This document shows, in pieces, positions 1-8,074 of a stretch of 11,082 nt of DNA. Every line of letters begins with the position of its first letter. Within the stretch, counting starts at the first letter, position 1. A program made the translations under genes and the position numbers. This DNA is from Paludibacter sp. (lineage in GTDB: Bacteria > Bacteroidota > Bacteroidia > Bacteroidales > Paludibacteraceae). The notes beneath the pieces are model-generated. The model was not told the DNA's origin. It saw only the letters and a program-made list of their open reading frames with translations, and made no database searches. The stretch is taken from assembly GCA_024709185.1 (NCBI GenBank), contig JANJXE010000094.1:1-11082 (forward strand), read 5' to 3'.

Positions 1-1171
1 GAAGGCCTGACGATCCACTCCAGGTACTGATGAGCTTGAACCGGATGTATTTAACCGAGGGGGCATCGATGGGGAATTCGAACTCCTCGCCGGCCTTAGC
101 ATAGGCATCGTCTTCAGCAGTAATCGGATCCCCCGATTTCCCGCCAGAAGGTCGTTTCGATTCGAAATGGCCCAGGTTAGTCCATTTCCCGTTCTCTTCC
201 CAACCCAGCGTTTCATTATCGCTTGCTGCAGCCAGGTCGTTGGTTCCCCACCATTCCATTTCTTTTGGATTATGCAGCGCAAACAAGTAGTCGATACGTT
301 GCCAAACCCTGAAGCGGGAGAACTTAGCTTTCACGCCAAGATCAATGGTAAAGAAAGGCATAATGGGATTTCCGGTCATAATATAATATGCATTTTCACG
401 CACATTCGTGATATCGTCCCACATTTGCGGCATCGGGCCACCAAAAGCGGTATGCTGTTTAAACCGTGAACTCAGGTTGAATGCTTTAAATCCTGTTTTG
501 GGAATCAACTCTTCAAATAAAGGTTTAATATTCACCTCCAGCGTATCGGTGTAATTGTAATAAATATCACGAACATAGATACCAAAAGTGGTAAGCGTCG
601 AATCCAGTCCACGCACTGCTTTTTCAGCCATCGATTCCGAGGAGTAGAAATTCTCAACATAGGTGAATTCACCTGTCGCAGGATTTTTGCGAAGCACTTC
701 CACAACAATATCCTCCTTCAGCGGATTTTCCCAGGTAAGTTTAAAACCACCCCAGGTCGTACTGGCCTTCAATGCATTTACAATCGAATAGATGGGTGCA
801 TCCAGTGGTTCTATTTCAACACTCACCGGTTCCGATTCATTCTGACTTGCATCCACAGCTATAAGCTGAATAACCTGCTTCTTCGATTTACCGAAACCCT
901 TGATGAGCATCGTATTACTGAAAACCGAGGTTTTTGCAACCCGTACTTCTCCATTTGCCAACGGATAAGCTGCCTTTACATACAGCAAATCAGCTTCGTC
1001 GGGGAGATCGTAACTTAATCTGACAGCACCCGGAAGATTTACCACCTTCACATTTGAAATGGTTTTGGGCGCAATGGCATCCACCGGATACTGACCCACC
1101 GTATAGTCTTCACACCCTGTCAGCCACAGCATGAAGATAAATACACCACTATATACTAATATTTTGTTCAT
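1..1171 (-). CDS. DUF4959/DUF5126/DUF5000 surface lipoprotein, C-terminus cut by window edge
   Basis: Translating the minus strand from the ATG at 1171 gives 390 residues, open to the left edge. The N-terminus is a lipoprotein signal ending in a lipobox LTGC with Cys20, followed by the acidic pair ED, which suits surface export of lipoproteins in Bacteroidota. Three regions follow. Residues about 25-120 look like DUF4959, a fibronectin-like domain. Residues about 126-225 look like DUF5126. From about 240 on there is a discoidin-like DUF5000 domain, with the stretches MPQMWDDITN, FFTIDLG, FRVWQR and KYIRFKL. Such proteins often follow SusD and are thought to be surface glycan-binding proteins; binding here is inferred. 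The start lies 45 bp after the SusD stop, so the two are probably co-transcribed. Family members are about 400 residues, so probably only a short C-terminal end is missing. No catalytic motif is visible. Confidence 0.9.
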   Translation of the reverse strand, partial: MNKILVYSGVFIFMLWLTGCEDYTVGQYPVDAIAPKTISNVKVVNLPGAVRLSYDLPDEADLLYVKAAYPLANGEVRVAKTSVFSNTMLIKGFGKSKKQVIQLIAVDASQNESEPVSVEIEPLDAPIYSIVNALKASTTWGGFKLTWENPLKEDIVVEVLRKNPATGEFTYVENFYSSESMAEKAVRGLDSTLTTFGIYVRDIYYNYTDTLEVNIKPLFEELIPKTGFKAFNLSSRFKQHTAFGGPMPQMWDDITNVRENAYYIMTGNPIMPFFTIDLGVKAKFSRFRVWQRIDYLFALHNPKEMEWWGTNDLAAASDNETLGWEENGKWTNLGHFESKRPSGGKSGDPITAEDDAYAKAGEEFEFPIDAPSVKYIRFKLISTWSGSSGL

Positions 1172-1216
1172 ATTCAATATTTTACCAGGATTGTTACTAC
1201 TCAAGCTTTCCGTTGA

Positions 1217-3139
1217 TTACCAATACGGATTCTGAATCAGATTGGGATTCGTACGCAGCGAATGCTGACGAATAGGCCACAGGTATTCCTTGGTCGAAAA
1301 CTCCATTATGTGCAAGGTCACCACATTGTAGTAGTCAACAGAAGTTACACCTTTTACATTCCAGGCTTTTATCGGACGATTCAGAACCTCGTCGGCAATT
1401 TTCCAGCGGCGTAAATCCCAGAAGCGCTTTCCTTCAAACGCCAGTTCGATAGAACGTTCACGCTGAATAATTTCCCGCAAACCCGATTGATTGGCGGGTT
1501 TATCAGGATATTTGGAATGCTCCTGCCAGCTTTGCACCACTCCTTTAAGTCCGGCTCGTGCACGAACGCGGTCAATGTAATCATATACCATTTCATCCGG
1601 ACCGGAATATTCATTACGGGCTTCGGCATACATCAGGTACAAATCGGCCAGACGAATAGCCGGAAAAGTCATGCGTATCGGAATAAAACTAGTGGTCCCG
1701 GCGGATTCGAAATTTGAATATTTTTTCAGGTAATAGCCTGTAATATTATACCGAATAGAGCTTACCTTACCCGACACTTCGTTGGCTTTTCCCCTTAAAA
1801 TCCAGGATTCTGTCTCCGAAGTTCCAGTTCCCACTTCCTTAAATCTTCCGTTTCCGAACCATACACCTCCATCGAAACCCAGATTGGCATAGAAACGCGG
1901 TTCACGGTACTGATTCAACTTGGCAGTGATAAAGTTTTCGCTGATGTAATATTTCTGATTTTTAGCAGCTGCCGGAGAATAGCGGTCTTCGTAATCGTAC
2001 GTAGGATCTTCTTCGATTGGGACACCATTATTTGAATAAAACAGCTCTGCAATATGAATCGGTGCAGAGAAAATTGGCTGTCCGATGGAATTCTGAACGT
2101 GGGTAAAGGTAAAGGGAGGGATGGAAAATCCCTGCGACAGCTGTAGGTTATTTTCCGACATTCCCCAGATAATTTCCTGATTCCATTTCACACCGTAGGC
2201 ATTCCGTATCGACATCACAGTGCGCGTTGTATCCGACACTGGATAGCGAACATCGTTGAACTCATACAGCTGATGATTTGCTTCTCCGGCAATCTGAATA
2301 GCCTCTAAAGCTGCATCCATTGCCAGTTTCCATTTTTCAGGATCATACTCCTGACTAAATAGATGAATCCCACGATTATCCTTCATGGAAGCATAAGCGG
2401 TATTACCATTAAACAAGGGACTGGCGGCAGTAAGCAAAACTTCAGCTTTAATTGCCTTAGCTACCGGAAGAGTTACACGACCTAATTCCTGTGCCACATC
2501 CTGTACCTGCAAGGGTAAATCTTCGGCAGCTTCATCGATAAGCGAAACTACGTACTTCACCACACTATCAACGGGCTCACGATACACCTGAACTTCTTCG
2601 ACAGAAGCCGAAATAGGCAAATTTTCCCTTACAATTGGAATAGGACCATACATACGCATCAGGTAATAATGATAATAGGCCTTCAGGAATTTCACTTCTG
2701 CAATCCATTTTTCTCTTTCGGTAACTGAAATATCAATCACTTTATTGATATTTTCAAGGAAAATATTGCAATCGCGAATACCAATATAGAGATTGGACCC
2801 ACTATTTCCTCCATCCCAAAAATTAACCAGCGGATCAGAGATGTTTTGCTGTCCCCTTTTCAGGTTATAGGTATTAAACGCACTCAGCGAACTGGAATAA
2901 CTGGCATCCAGATCGTGAATCCAGATTTCGTCGCTTCCTAAAATGGAAGGATCAATAGCTGCACGTCCCAGATTGGGAATATAGGAGTAGCAGGTAAAAA
3001 GATATTTTTCAGCCGATGTCCGGTTACGAAATGCATAATCAATAGTGGCCACGTTATCGGGCACGACATCGAGGTAGTCACCACATGCATTCAGCAGCAG
3101 GGTCGCCGACATTAACAGGATTATATAGATACTCTTCAT
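1217..3139 (-). CDS. SusD/RagB family outer-membrane glycan-binding lipoprotein
   Basis: This 640-residue protein starts with a lipoprotein signal (lipobox LNAC, Cys19), followed by GDYLDVVPDN, a typical mature SusD N-terminus. The N-terminal half carries SusD TPR-helix signatures such as AEVKFLKAYYHYYLMRMYGPIP and AASPLFNG. The C-terminal half has RLADLYLMYAEARNEY (from about residue 496), FWDLRRWKIAD (from 573) and the usual end NPNLIQNPYW. SusD proteins sit as a lid on their SusC partner and capture oligosaccharides outside the cell. The gene follows SusC by only 12 bp, as is normal for obligate pairs. At 640 residues it is at the long end of the family (commonly 500-650). The ligand cannot be predicted from sequence alone. 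The start is secure: Met1 directly precedes the signal peptide. Confidence 0.97.
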   Translation of the reverse strand: MKSIYIILLMSATLLLNACGDYLDVVPDNVATIDYAFRNRTSAEKYLFTCYSYIPNLGRAAIDPSILGSDEIWIHDLDASYSSSLSAFNTYNLKRGQQNISDPLVNFWDGGNSGSNLYIGIRDCNIFLENINKVIDISVTEREKWIAEVKFLKAYYHYYLMRMYGPIPIVRENLPISASVEEVQVYREPVDSVVKYVVSLIDEAAEDLPLQVQDVAQELGRVTLPVAKAIKAEVLLTAASPLFNGNTAYASMKDNRGIHLFSQEYDPEKWKLAMDAALEAIQIAGEANHQLYEFNDVRYPVSDTTRTVMSIRNAYGVKWNQEIIWGMSENNLQLSQGFSIPPFTFTHVQNSIGQPIFSAPIHIAELFYSNNGVPIEEDPTYDYEDRYSPAAAKNQKYYISENFITAKLNQYREPRFYANLGFDGGVWFGNGRFKEVGTGTSETESWILRGKANEVSGKVSSIRYNITGYYLKKYSNFESAGTTSFIPIRMTFPAIRLADLYLMYAEARNEYSGPDEMVYDYIDRVRARAGLKGVVQSWQEHSKYPDKPANQSGLREIIQRERSIELAFEGKRFWDLRRWKIADEVLNRPIKAWNVKGVTSVDYYNVVTLHIMEFSTKEYLWPIRQHSLRTNPNLIQNPYW

Positions 3140-3151
3140 ACTGAATCTGAA

Positions 3152-6100
3152 TTAGAATGTTAACTGAAAACCTACATTAAACACTTTCTGAACAGGATAA
3201 CCCAGTCCGTTACCTGCCATTTCAGGATCCCAAAGGTCGAAATTACTGAAGGTAAACAGGTTTGTGCCACTGGCATATACACGCAACACACTCATTTTAA
3301 ACTTCTCTATCACCTTACGCGGAACACTGTAGCCCAATTCGAGCGATTTCAGTCTCAGAAATGAACCATCGCGCATAAACCATGTACTTACCTGCGTATT
3401 GTTTTCAAGAACGATGGGCGATAACCGGGGCCATAAGGCGTATAAATCCTTGGTAGTTTCGGTCCAGTGATTATCGGCATACACCTTTAGAAGTGCGTTT
3501 TTGGAGGTCACTGAGCCTGTACCATCCACATCCACGAAAGGAGAAGTAGCCGTGGGATCAATCCAAAAGGACTCGCGGGCCAGTCCCTGGAAAAAAGCAG
3601 AAAAATCAAATCCCTTGTAGCCTGTAGAGAAACCAAAACCATACACAATTTCAGGTTCGGTCGGATGTCCGATGGGCACTCTGTCGAGCGTGGTAATTAA
3701 TCCATCACCATTGATATCCTTGTACTTGATGTCGCCACCTGAATACTCACCAAATGTTTGCTGTGGGCTGTTGGCTACATCAAATTCGTCGATAAACAAG
3801 CGTTCAGCAACATATCCCCAGCGTTGTGAAATGGGCTGTCCTACTCTTTCGAGCCAGGGTGTCAGCGTATTATCCACATCTTCGTACACTTCAAAGCGTG
3901 AAGTAGCGTAGGTAAAGTTCAGACGACCCGTTATCCACCAGTTTTTATTGAATGAGTGGTTGTAGTCGAGCGAAACATCTATACCCCGGGCACTTGCTTC
4001 ACCCACATTGGAGGCGGGGGTGGCCTGAAGTCCCATAGTGGTGGGAATATTGGCACGCGACATAAGAATGTTTTTGCGGTACTCGTGGTACACATCTACC
4101 ATCACGTCGATTTTATTGAACAGTCCGATTTCAGCTCCGAGGTTTAATTTATTCGATACTTCCCAGGTAATCATCTCGTTGGCATACCTCGAAATCGAAA
4201 CTCCGTTGAGCGAGTAGCCAAAATCTTCTCCAAATACAAATCCTTTACCTGAGTTATTCATATTCACTTCCGAAAGGTAAAAGAAACGGTCGTTGGCGTC
4301 TCCGATAGCATCGTTACCTACCCAGCCATACGTTCCTTTCAGCTTCAGATTTGAAACCACATTTGAAATACCTATCGGCCAATAGGGTTCGTTGGATACA
4401 ATCCATCCGAGACCTACTGATGGGAAGAAACCAAAGCGTTCTTTTTTGGCAAAACGTTCCGAACCATTGTATCCGAAGTTAAATTCAGTGAAATAGCGCG
4501 AGTCGTAGGAATAAGTGAAACGTCCCGACACGCCCAGGTTACGCGAAGGCAAGGAAAGAGAAAGCGAACCTGCATTGGCTGTCTGGAAGTTACGCATGGT
4601 GGAAACCAGCAATCCGCTTACTCCATGTTTGTCGTCGAACACGCGATCGTAGTTCATGGCAAATTCGCCGTAGGTAGACGTAGTGATATCCTTCGCACCT
4701 TCGTTGTAGTTAAGGTACTCAGTTCCTGTTGTTGGGTTGATATTGTACAGCGAATAGGTATCGGTATGTTTGTCGTATCCTGTTGGAATATAGTAGAACG
4801 GATTGTAAAAGCGCGAAACCGTAAAGTAGGAATACCTGTTTGTGTTAAATAAACCCCGAATGGATAAACCCTCGGTAATAAAATCGAGTTTTTGTTTTAA
4901 CTCAAATTGGGCCAGCATCACCGATTTGGAGTAGTTGCGGTATCCTTTCACCATATCGGCATAGGGGTTGATGTACGAACCATCGTCGTAATTACCAAAC
5001 ATGATGTGTTGAACATGAGCCGTCTCCGGAGTTGATGGATAATAGGCCGGGAATAAAACAGGGTCGGTACGCATCACTTTCTGATACAATTGCGATCCGC
5101 CATCAATGGGACCTGAATAATCGTCGAATGCACCGTGCAGACGAACTACCGCTTCGGTTGAAGAGGTTATATTAATATTGATATTCGAACGAAGCAGGTA
5201 TTTTTTCAGGTCGATATTACTATTAAAGTTATTCAGTTTATCTACATTCAGTATACCATTGTCCTGGTTGTAGGTAGCCGCGATATAGTAGCGGGCTACT
5301 TTTCCACCCCCGCTTACATTAAAGTTGGCGCGACGGTTGGTTGCATACTGTTTAAAGAGGGTACTGTACCAATCGGTAGCAGGATAAATAAGTGGATTAA
5401 CACCGCGGGATGTATTCTCAATCTTTTCCATTGAGTAAGGAATGGTACTCAGGGGATTACGGGTAAGTACCGCTTCGTTATTTAAACGCATATAGGTTAC
5501 AGGATCGGCAAGGTCGACAACCTGCGTAGGTTGAGATGTAGCTGTTTCGTAGCGGAACGAAATAGTTGCTTTTCCCTCACGTCCTTCTTTTGTTGTGACC
5601 ATAATCACACCGTTGGCACCACGTGCACCGTACAGAGCGGTTGCAGCAGCATCCTTCATAATCGAAAAACTGGCTATGTCATCGGTTTGAAGGCGGGCCA
5701 AATCACTTGAGTTCATTTCGATACCATCGATAAGAATCAGCGGACCTCGTGCATAGGAAAAGGAAGTAACACCACGTACGAAGAAGCTTGCATTGTCTTC
5801 ACCCGGCTCGCCACTACGCTGATAGGAAATTAAACCCGACATACGGCCTGCAAGCGCAGTAGTAAGGTTGCTGGTTGGCACTTTCAATTCTCCAGGCTTA
5901 ACCGTCTCAATAGAGGCCAGTACACTTTCTTTTTTCTGTTTGGCAAAGGCAACAACAGTCACTTCCTCCAACTCGTCGACTTTTTCCTTCAGTACAATTT
6001 TTACAGTTCGCCGGCCGGCAACATCAACTGTCTGTGATTGCAGACCAACGAAAGATACGTTAAGCCGGTCGCTGGAACGAACTTCTATGGTAAAATTACC

Positions 6101-6406
6101 ATCGAGGTCGGTAATCACACCTGCGGTGGAACCAACAATGGTAACCGATGCACCGGGAATTGGCTGGCCAGATTCGTCGGACACTGTACCTTTCAGGGAG
6201 ATACGGGTAGCATCCTGTTGTAGAAAATTAGCTGTCGACGCTGCATTGAATGAAGTTTCACTAAGGTTATTTTTCTCCACAGCACCTGATGCGATGAGGT
6301 CTGAAAAACCTATATTCAGAAATCCGAGCATCAGAATAGCAACAAAACTTTTTTGGAAAGCCGATAGCTTGATTATTTTAGCTTGTATAATAGGCTTAAA
6401 ATTCAT
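3152..6406 (-). CDS. SusC/RagA family TonB-dependent outer-membrane transporter
   Basis: The protein has 1084 residues. It begins with a long signal region; cleavage is likely near residues 38-42 (LIASGA). A carboxypeptidase-D-regulatory-like beta-sandwich follows at about 69-140 (KGTVSDESGQPIPGASVTI, then GVITDLDGNFTI). A TonB-box-like segment EEVTVVAFAKQKK lies at about 147-159. The plug domain spans about 160-275 and includes the SusC signature LILIDGIEM (about 223-231) and ATALYGARGANGVIMVTTK (255-273). The rest is a 22-strand-type barrel ending in aromatic Phe (NVGFQLTF), the normal outer-membrane assembly signal. No STN domain precedes the beta-sandwich, so direct signalling to a FecR-type anti-sigma factor is not expected. 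It imports a glycan bound by the SusD partner encoded 12 bp downstream, using TonB-ExbBD energy. The substrate is unknown. Confidence 0.98.
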   Translation of the reverse strand: MNFKPIIQAKIIKLSAFQKSFVAILMLGFLNIGFSDLIASGAVEKNNLSETSFNAASTANFLQQDATRISLKGTVSDESGQPIPGASVTIVGSTAGVITDLDGNFTIEVRSSDRLNVSFVGLQSQTVDVAGRRTVKIVLKEKVDELEEVTVVAFAKQKKESVLASIETVKPGELKVPTSNLTTALAGRMSGLISYQRSGEPGEDNASFFVRGVTSFSYARGPLILIDGIEMNSSDLARLQTDDIASFSIMKDAAATALYGARGANGVIMVTTKEGREGKATISFRYETATSQPTQVVDLADPVTYMRLNNEAVLTRNPLSTIPYSMEKIENTSRGVNPLIYPATDWYSTLFKQYATNRRANFNVSGGGKVARYYIAATYNQDNGILNVDKLNNFNSNIDLKKYLLRSNININITSSTEAVVRLHGAFDDYSGPIDGGSQLYQKVMRTDPVLFPAYYPSTPETAHVQHIMFGNYDDGSYINPYADMVKGYRNYSKSVMLAQFELKQKLDFITEGLSIRGLFNTNRYSYFTVSRFYNPFYYIPTGYDKHTDTYSLYNINPTTGTEYLNYNEGAKDITTSTYGEFAMNYDRVFDDKHGVSGLLVSTMRNFQTANAGSLSLSLPSRNLGVSGRFTYSYDSRYFTEFNFGYNGSERFAKKERFGFFPSVGLGWIVSNEPYWPIGISNVVSNLKLKGTYGWVGNDAIGDANDRFFYLSEVNMNNSGKGFVFGEDFGYSLNGVSISRYANEMITWEVSNKLNLGAEIGLFNKIDVMVDVYHEYRKNILMSRANIPTTMGLQATPASNVGEASARGIDVSLDYNHSFNKNWWITGRLNFTYATSRFEVYEDVDNTLTPWLERVGQPISQRWGYVAERLFIDEFDVANSPQQTFGEYSGGDIKYKDINGDGLITTLDRVPIGHPTEPEIVYGFGFSTGYKGFDFSAFFQGLARESFWIDPTATSPFVDVDGTGSVTSKNALLKVYADNHWTETTKDLYALWPRLSPIVLENNTQVSTWFMRDGSFLRLKSLELGYSVPRKVIEKFKMSVLRVYASGTNLFTFSNFDLWDPEMAGNGLGYPVQKVFNVGFQLTF

Positions 6407-6493
6407 ATTCTAAACAATTTAATGATTGAATGTGAGACAAACAGAGATTTACCGACAATAATATGCTCGCCTGCCGATGTGAAATTTTCCCTT

Positions 6494-6512
6494 AAAAACA
6501 ACTGTTTAGTTG
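6494..6512 (-). terminator. Weak hairpin plus T-tract, possible terminator or attenuator
   Basis: Read on the minus strand, CAACT (6512-6508), loop AAAC and AGTTG (6503-6499) form a perfect 5-bp stem. TTTTT (6498-6494) follows directly. This has the layout of an intrinsic terminator, but the stem is short and low in GC. It lies about 48 bp after the DUF4623 stop codon, right after a stronger hairpin. It may give partial termination that lowers susC expression relative to the upstream gene, or it may be chance. Confidence 0.35.
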
Positions 6513-6518
6513 GGTATA

Positions 6519-6548
6519 GTCAGGCGACACAAACTAGTATCGCCTGAC
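6519..6548 (-). repeat. Perfect 9-bp inverted repeat downstream of DUF4623 gene
   Basis: GTCAGGCGA (6519-6527) and TCGCCTGAC (6540-6548) are exact reverse complements around a 12-base loop. The stem is GC-rich for this region and begins 11 bases after the TGA stop (6560-6562), as expected for a 3'-end stabilising or terminator hairpin of the DUF4623 transcript. No T-tract follows immediately, so on its own it is more likely an RNA-stability or processing element; with the next hairpin it could act as a tandem terminator. A small palindrome, TGATATTTATCA (6551-6562), overlaps the stop codon. Confidence 0.55.
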
Positions 6549-6559
6549 CCTGATATTTA

Positions 6560-7873
6560 TCAGAATGCCATTTTAAATGTCTTGGTAACATCTCCGGCTT
6601 TGACACGCACGAGGTGTATACCTTTCAAATCCAGCACTGTGATAGTGTTTGTATTGAGCTGTTGCTGAACACGATGACCCATGATGTTGAAGATTTCAAC
6701 TTCTGAAGCCTGGGTTCCTTCAACGGTCAGATATCCATTGGAGTTCGTCAGCTTAATTTTGTCTTCCATAGAAGTGGATGAAGTCTGCGTATTTAAATTC
6801 TGAATAGAGTACATGGCAAATCCGTTGGTGGTCGAGAATGCAAAAACTTCAATATCATTACCAACTTTGCGGGCTACAAAATCGTCCCATCCGTTCAGAT
6901 TGTACTCAGGTCCAAGAGATGGAGTTGCAGCAATCACCGACAATTCAGCCAGGTTGCCATTAGGAACGCGAAGGATTTCAACAAATTCCTGTACCGGTTC
7001 TTCCGGAGTGAGAGGAGATGAACGAAATTTGAAATAAGCGATGATATCATCGTTACCATCTTTATAAATATACTTCACCGGACCAGACCAAACACGAATT
7101 ACGGAATTGGATCCTTCGCTGATGGAGTCACCGTTGGCAGCGTAATTCGATAGATTTTTCTGTGCATCTTTGTAATAATAACGACCATCGGGGCTAACAG
7201 CAACAGAAGGCTGAGTACTGTTTCCAAATACATTGATTGTAGGGGTTGGTTCGTTGTTGAATTTAAAACTTCCGGGATTTGCAGGATCCGGAATCATCGA
7301 CCAGCACATTACGCGTGAATAACCCAACTTTTTATTGGCTGAGTATACTTTTGCTGTACCATCGGTAATACTACCCATCATCATGGCTTTGTCGCCGTAA
7401 CGATCGGTCCCGGCCGGAACTGTCCATTGAATAGCAATTTTTGGAGCATCTGTTTCATTATCCCACTGGTAAACCTTAAACTGATTCGATGCAGTAGCAC
7501 TACTGGCCACATTACACATCAGCAACTTACCATCCGAAGTAACATCACCATCACCAATGGCAACCAACCCACCGGTTACACCAGTAACATTCAACGATGC
7601 AGCCAGTGTTCCTCCAGCAGTTTCATACGCCAATACCTGAGTGGCACCAACACGGGTAAATACAAACATTCGGTCGTTACCATTAAAAACACCTGCTGCA
7701 ATGTTACGGGTGGACCCCACCGCAGGAGGAAGTGGAATAAGAGTTGCATTGTTAGCGGGAGATAACGGAGGATTTCCTCCTGCGTTAGTGTACGACCATT
7801 TGGTCACAACAGTTTGAGCACTCAAAACTGTAGCTATGCAAATTAATGCATACATTAATGTAATTTTTTTCAT
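6560..7873 (-). CDS. DUF4623-like secreted protein with T9SS type A sorting domain
   Basis: The 437-residue product has a Sec signal peptide (cleavage likely after LSA at residue 19, before Gln20). The central region, about 25-360, matches my memory of the DUF4623 family and contains propeller-like strand motifs: VAIGDGDVTSDGKLLMC (about 104-120), SVAVSPDGRYYY (223-234) and IEVFAFSTTNGFAMYSI (341-357). A C-terminal domain from about 365 (YLTVEG, EIFNIMGHRV, DLKGIHLVRV, KTFKMAF) fits the type IX secretion type A sorting domain. The protein is thus probably exported through T9SS and attached to or released from the cell surface. It lies upstream of susC on the same strand, which suggests a role in the same glycan system. 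No catalytic motif is recognised; a binding or lyase-like propeller function is possible but unproven. The T9SS call is firmer than the DUF4623 call. Confidence 0.87.
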   Translation of the reverse strand: MKKITLMYALICIATVLSAQTVVTKWSYTNAGGNPPLSPANNATLIPLPPAVGSTRNIAAGVFNGNDRMFVFTRVGATQVLAYETAGGTLAASLNVTGVTGGLVAIGDGDVTSDGKLLMCNVASSATASNQFKVYQWDNETDAPKIAIQWTVPAGTDRYGDKAMMMGSITDGTAKVYSANKKLGYSRVMCWSMIPDPANPGSFKFNNEPTPTINVFGNSTQPSVAVSPDGRYYYKDAQKNLSNYAANGDSISEGSNSVIRVWSGPVKYIYKDGNDDIIAYFKFRSSPLTPEEPVQEFVEILRVPNGNLAELSVIAATPSLGPEYNLNGWDDFVARKVGNDIEVFAFSTTNGFAMYSIQNLNTQTSSTSMEDKIKLTNSNGYLTVEGTQASEVEIFNIMGHRVQQQLNTNTITVLDLKGIHLVRVKAGDVTKTFKMAF

Positions 7874-8074
7874 AACACTGTAATTTTTTGAATTAGACTT
7901 AAAGAATTTTTTGCGTTCAGTGCCGGTAACTTCAGCACTTCACCGGGTAACATTGTTTACCTTATGCAAATTAATAGAATAAGAAACCATTAAAAGAGTA
8001 AATTTCGCAAACCTTTCCTCAAATAGCGCAAATAACAATTTCACTTCATTTACAACCAGACAGTTTTGAAATCC
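7874..8074. promoter_or_regulatory. Likely promoter/leader region upstream of the DUF4623 gene
   Basis: This 201-bp gap is the longest in the window and the most likely start of a new transcription unit covering DUF4623, SusC, SusD and the DUF5000 lipoprotein. On the minus strand TTAATTTG (7974-7967) is one mismatch from the Bacteroidota -7 element TAnnTTTG, but no properly spaced -33 TTTG is seen. If used, it would give a leader of roughly 85-90 bases containing the repeats noted at 7923-7961. No clear intrinsic terminator follows the oxidoreductase stop at 8075, so read-through from upstream is also possible. Confidence 0.3.
7923..7961. repeat. Overlapping short direct and inverted repeats in the DUF4623 leader
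   Basis: On the plus strand CCGGTAAC (7923-7930) recurs as CCGGGTAAC (7943-7951). CCGGT (7923-7927) is also complementary to ACCGG (7942-7946). GGTAA (7946-7950) is complementary to TTACC (7957-7961), which could equally pair with GGTAA at 7925-7929. The arms can therefore form mutually exclusive short stems in the leader RNA, or they may be half-sites for a DNA-binding regulator. The arms are only 5-6 bp, so chance is a real alternative. Confidence 0.3.

Larger units (their letters stand above)
6407..6559. other. Intergenic region before susC with two hairpins
   Basis: This gap of about 150 bp separates the DUF4623 stop from the SusC start. The half nearer DUF4623 holds two inverted repeats, listed separately. 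The half nearer SusC is A/T-rich. I see no convincing Bacteroidota promoter (TAnnTTTG with an upstream TTTG): the nearest match on the minus strand, TCTGTTTG, lacks the A of the TA and has no well-spaced -33 element. The region could therefore be a processing or attenuation point inside one transcript, or the boundary of two units with a weak or activator-dependent promoter. Confidence 0.5.

Noticed and set aside
167..469. 100-residue plus-strand reading frame
   Set aside because: Antisense to the DUF5000 region of the lipoprotein, whose minus-strand frame is open throughout with clear domain signatures.
3152..6406. N-terminal STN signalling domain in SusC
   Set aside because: The signal peptide leads through a short linker straight into the beta-sandwich at about residue 69, leaving no room for an STN domain.
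5868..6413. 181-residue plus-strand reading frame
   Set aside because: It is wholly antisense to the SusC N-terminal and plug region, has Ser/Thr-rich low-complexity content and no recognisable domain; it is a shadow of the real gene.
7427..7765. 112-residue plus-strand reading frame
   Set aside because: Antisense to the DUF4623-like gene, with biased Thr/Ser/Cys composition and no family features.
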